Source: Nitrososphaerota archaeon
Lineage (GTDB): Archaea; Thermoproteota; Nitrososphaeria; Nitrososphaerales; Gagatemarchaeaceae
Assembly: GCA_003135575.1 (NCBI GenBank)
Contig: PLCG01000039.1
Coordinates: 1 to 13,457 of the forward strand
Reading direction: 5' to 3'
DNA: 13,457 nt
The position numbers were made by a program, and so were the translations under genes. Below, piece by piece: positions 12,898 through 13,457 of this stretch. Below the pieces are notes generated by a model. That model saw nothing but the letters and a program-made list of their open reading frames with translations. It made no database searches and had not been told where the DNA came from. Within the stretch, counting starts at the first letter, position 1. Each line of letters begins with the position of its first letter.

Positions 12898-13457
12898 CTA
12901 TGTCACCCTCGACAGGCCGTAGACCTTCCATCCAAGGGAAATGGGAATCACGACGAAGATAGGAATGAGGACGATGGCCACGAGGAAGGACGTGATGCCG
13001 AAGACTGCTGTCACAAAGAGGGCCGCTCCGCCCAGCGCCGAGACCAACGTGCCAACGCGGTTGCCGAAACTGGGGGCCCTGAGCATGGCAACGCCCAGAA
13101 CGACCATCGCCACCGACAACAGGAGGATAGCCGCGGCGTCGAGCTCGTTGAATACGCCCTGGGTGGCCTGCCACAAGAGGGCGAGTGTCGCTTGCTCCGC
13201 GGGGGTCACCCCGGGGGCGTGATAGAGATTGGAGATAGGGTCGAACGCCACTTGGGTGACGGTCTCGGTGAACAGCACTCCCAGGCCAAGGACGTACAGG
13301 ACGCTCCCCAAGAGCGCGGGCGCGAGGCTCGTCCTGCGGAGGGCTCGGTAAAGGGCCAAGACAAGGGCGAGCGTCAACACAGCCGAGACGAAGTAGAGGA
13401 AGTTCCCGACAGCCATTGGCGTCCTCGCGTCGGGGAACGTCATGACCAGAGCGGCGG
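12898..13457 (-). CDS. DUF4386-like multi-helix membrane protein, 5' end outside window
   Basis: 181 residues from ATG 13443, but the frame is open to the right edge and the sequence begins in what looks like a loop after a first helix (FPDARTPMAVGNFLYF), so the true start is probably upstream. Visible helices are near 12-32, 42-62, 101-121, 130-149 and 154-176. The pattern (a loop with Asp and Pro, then GNFLYFVSAVLTLALVLALYRALRR) recalls DUF4386-type membrane proteins, a family without a known function; this is recollection, not a search result. It leads the minus-strand operon with the 12252, 11976 and 10981 genes. Confidence 0.65.
   Translation of the reverse strand, partial: AALVMTFPDARTPMAVGNFLYFVSAVLTLALVLALYRALRRTSLAPALLGSVLYVLGLGVLFTETVTQVAFDPISNLYHAPGVTPAEQATLALLWQATQGVFNELDAAAILLLSVAMVVLGVAMLRAPSFGNRVGTLVSALGGAALFVTAVFGITSFLVAIVLIPIFVVIPISLGWKVYGLSRVT

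Overview
The window reads as chromosomal DNA of a GC-rich archaeon, probably Thermoproteota and perhaps Thaumarchaeota- or Bathyarchaeia-like. The lineage is an inference. It rests on archaeal regulator families (TrmB, HTH_45-type winged helices, a membrane-anchored ArsR-like protein), TATA-like boxes about 25-33 bases ahead of several starts, frequent TTG/GTG starts, one GGTGAT Shine-Dalgarno that fits an archaeal 16S 3' end, and a large Ser/Thr-rich surface protein. There is no rRNA or CRISPR array, and I recognise no tRNA. Genes are dense, with several 4-base overlaps.

Left part (1-3353). The 3' part of a secreted or pilin-like protein is followed by a four-helix CopD/DUF2269-like membrane protein and a TrmB-family regulator, then, convergently, an ArsR-type regulator fused to about five membrane helices. 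Next on the minus strand come a large surface protein (3350-5884) and an HTH_45-type winged-helix gene that overlaps its stop by four bases. The surface protein has an N-terminal signal, four related beta-rich modules separated by Ser/Thr linkers, and a C-terminal membrane anchor.

Middle (6013-7873). Divergent from the surface gene is a three-gene plus-strand operon: a TrmB-like protein with an apparently shortened DNA-binding part, a Cys-containing protein of unknown function whose TTG start is set by a strong Shine-Dalgarno, and a four-helix membrane protein. A DUF309 protein lies convergently after it.

Mobile segment (about 8190-9440). A lower-GC island carries a stand-alone, apparently intact TnpB nuclease on the minus strand. 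The 80 bases past its stop contain inverted repeats and a TCAA element end, where the guide RNA (reRNA/omega RNA) of such elements normally lies. The same 8-base word flanks the island on both sides.

Right part (9512-13457). A protein with a long acidic tail, a small archaeal protein that may be arcadin-1-like, and a Bcp-type peroxiredoxin broken by a one-base frameshift run on the plus strand. Facing them is a four-gene minus-strand operon: two membrane proteins, a winged-helix regulator and a zinc-free MDR oxidoreductase. Five or six transcriptional regulators in 13.5 kb, most next to membrane or surface genes, suggest several small local circuits. The best candidates for something new are the surface protein with its coupled regulator, the TnpB guide RNA locus, and the 6013-7281 operon.
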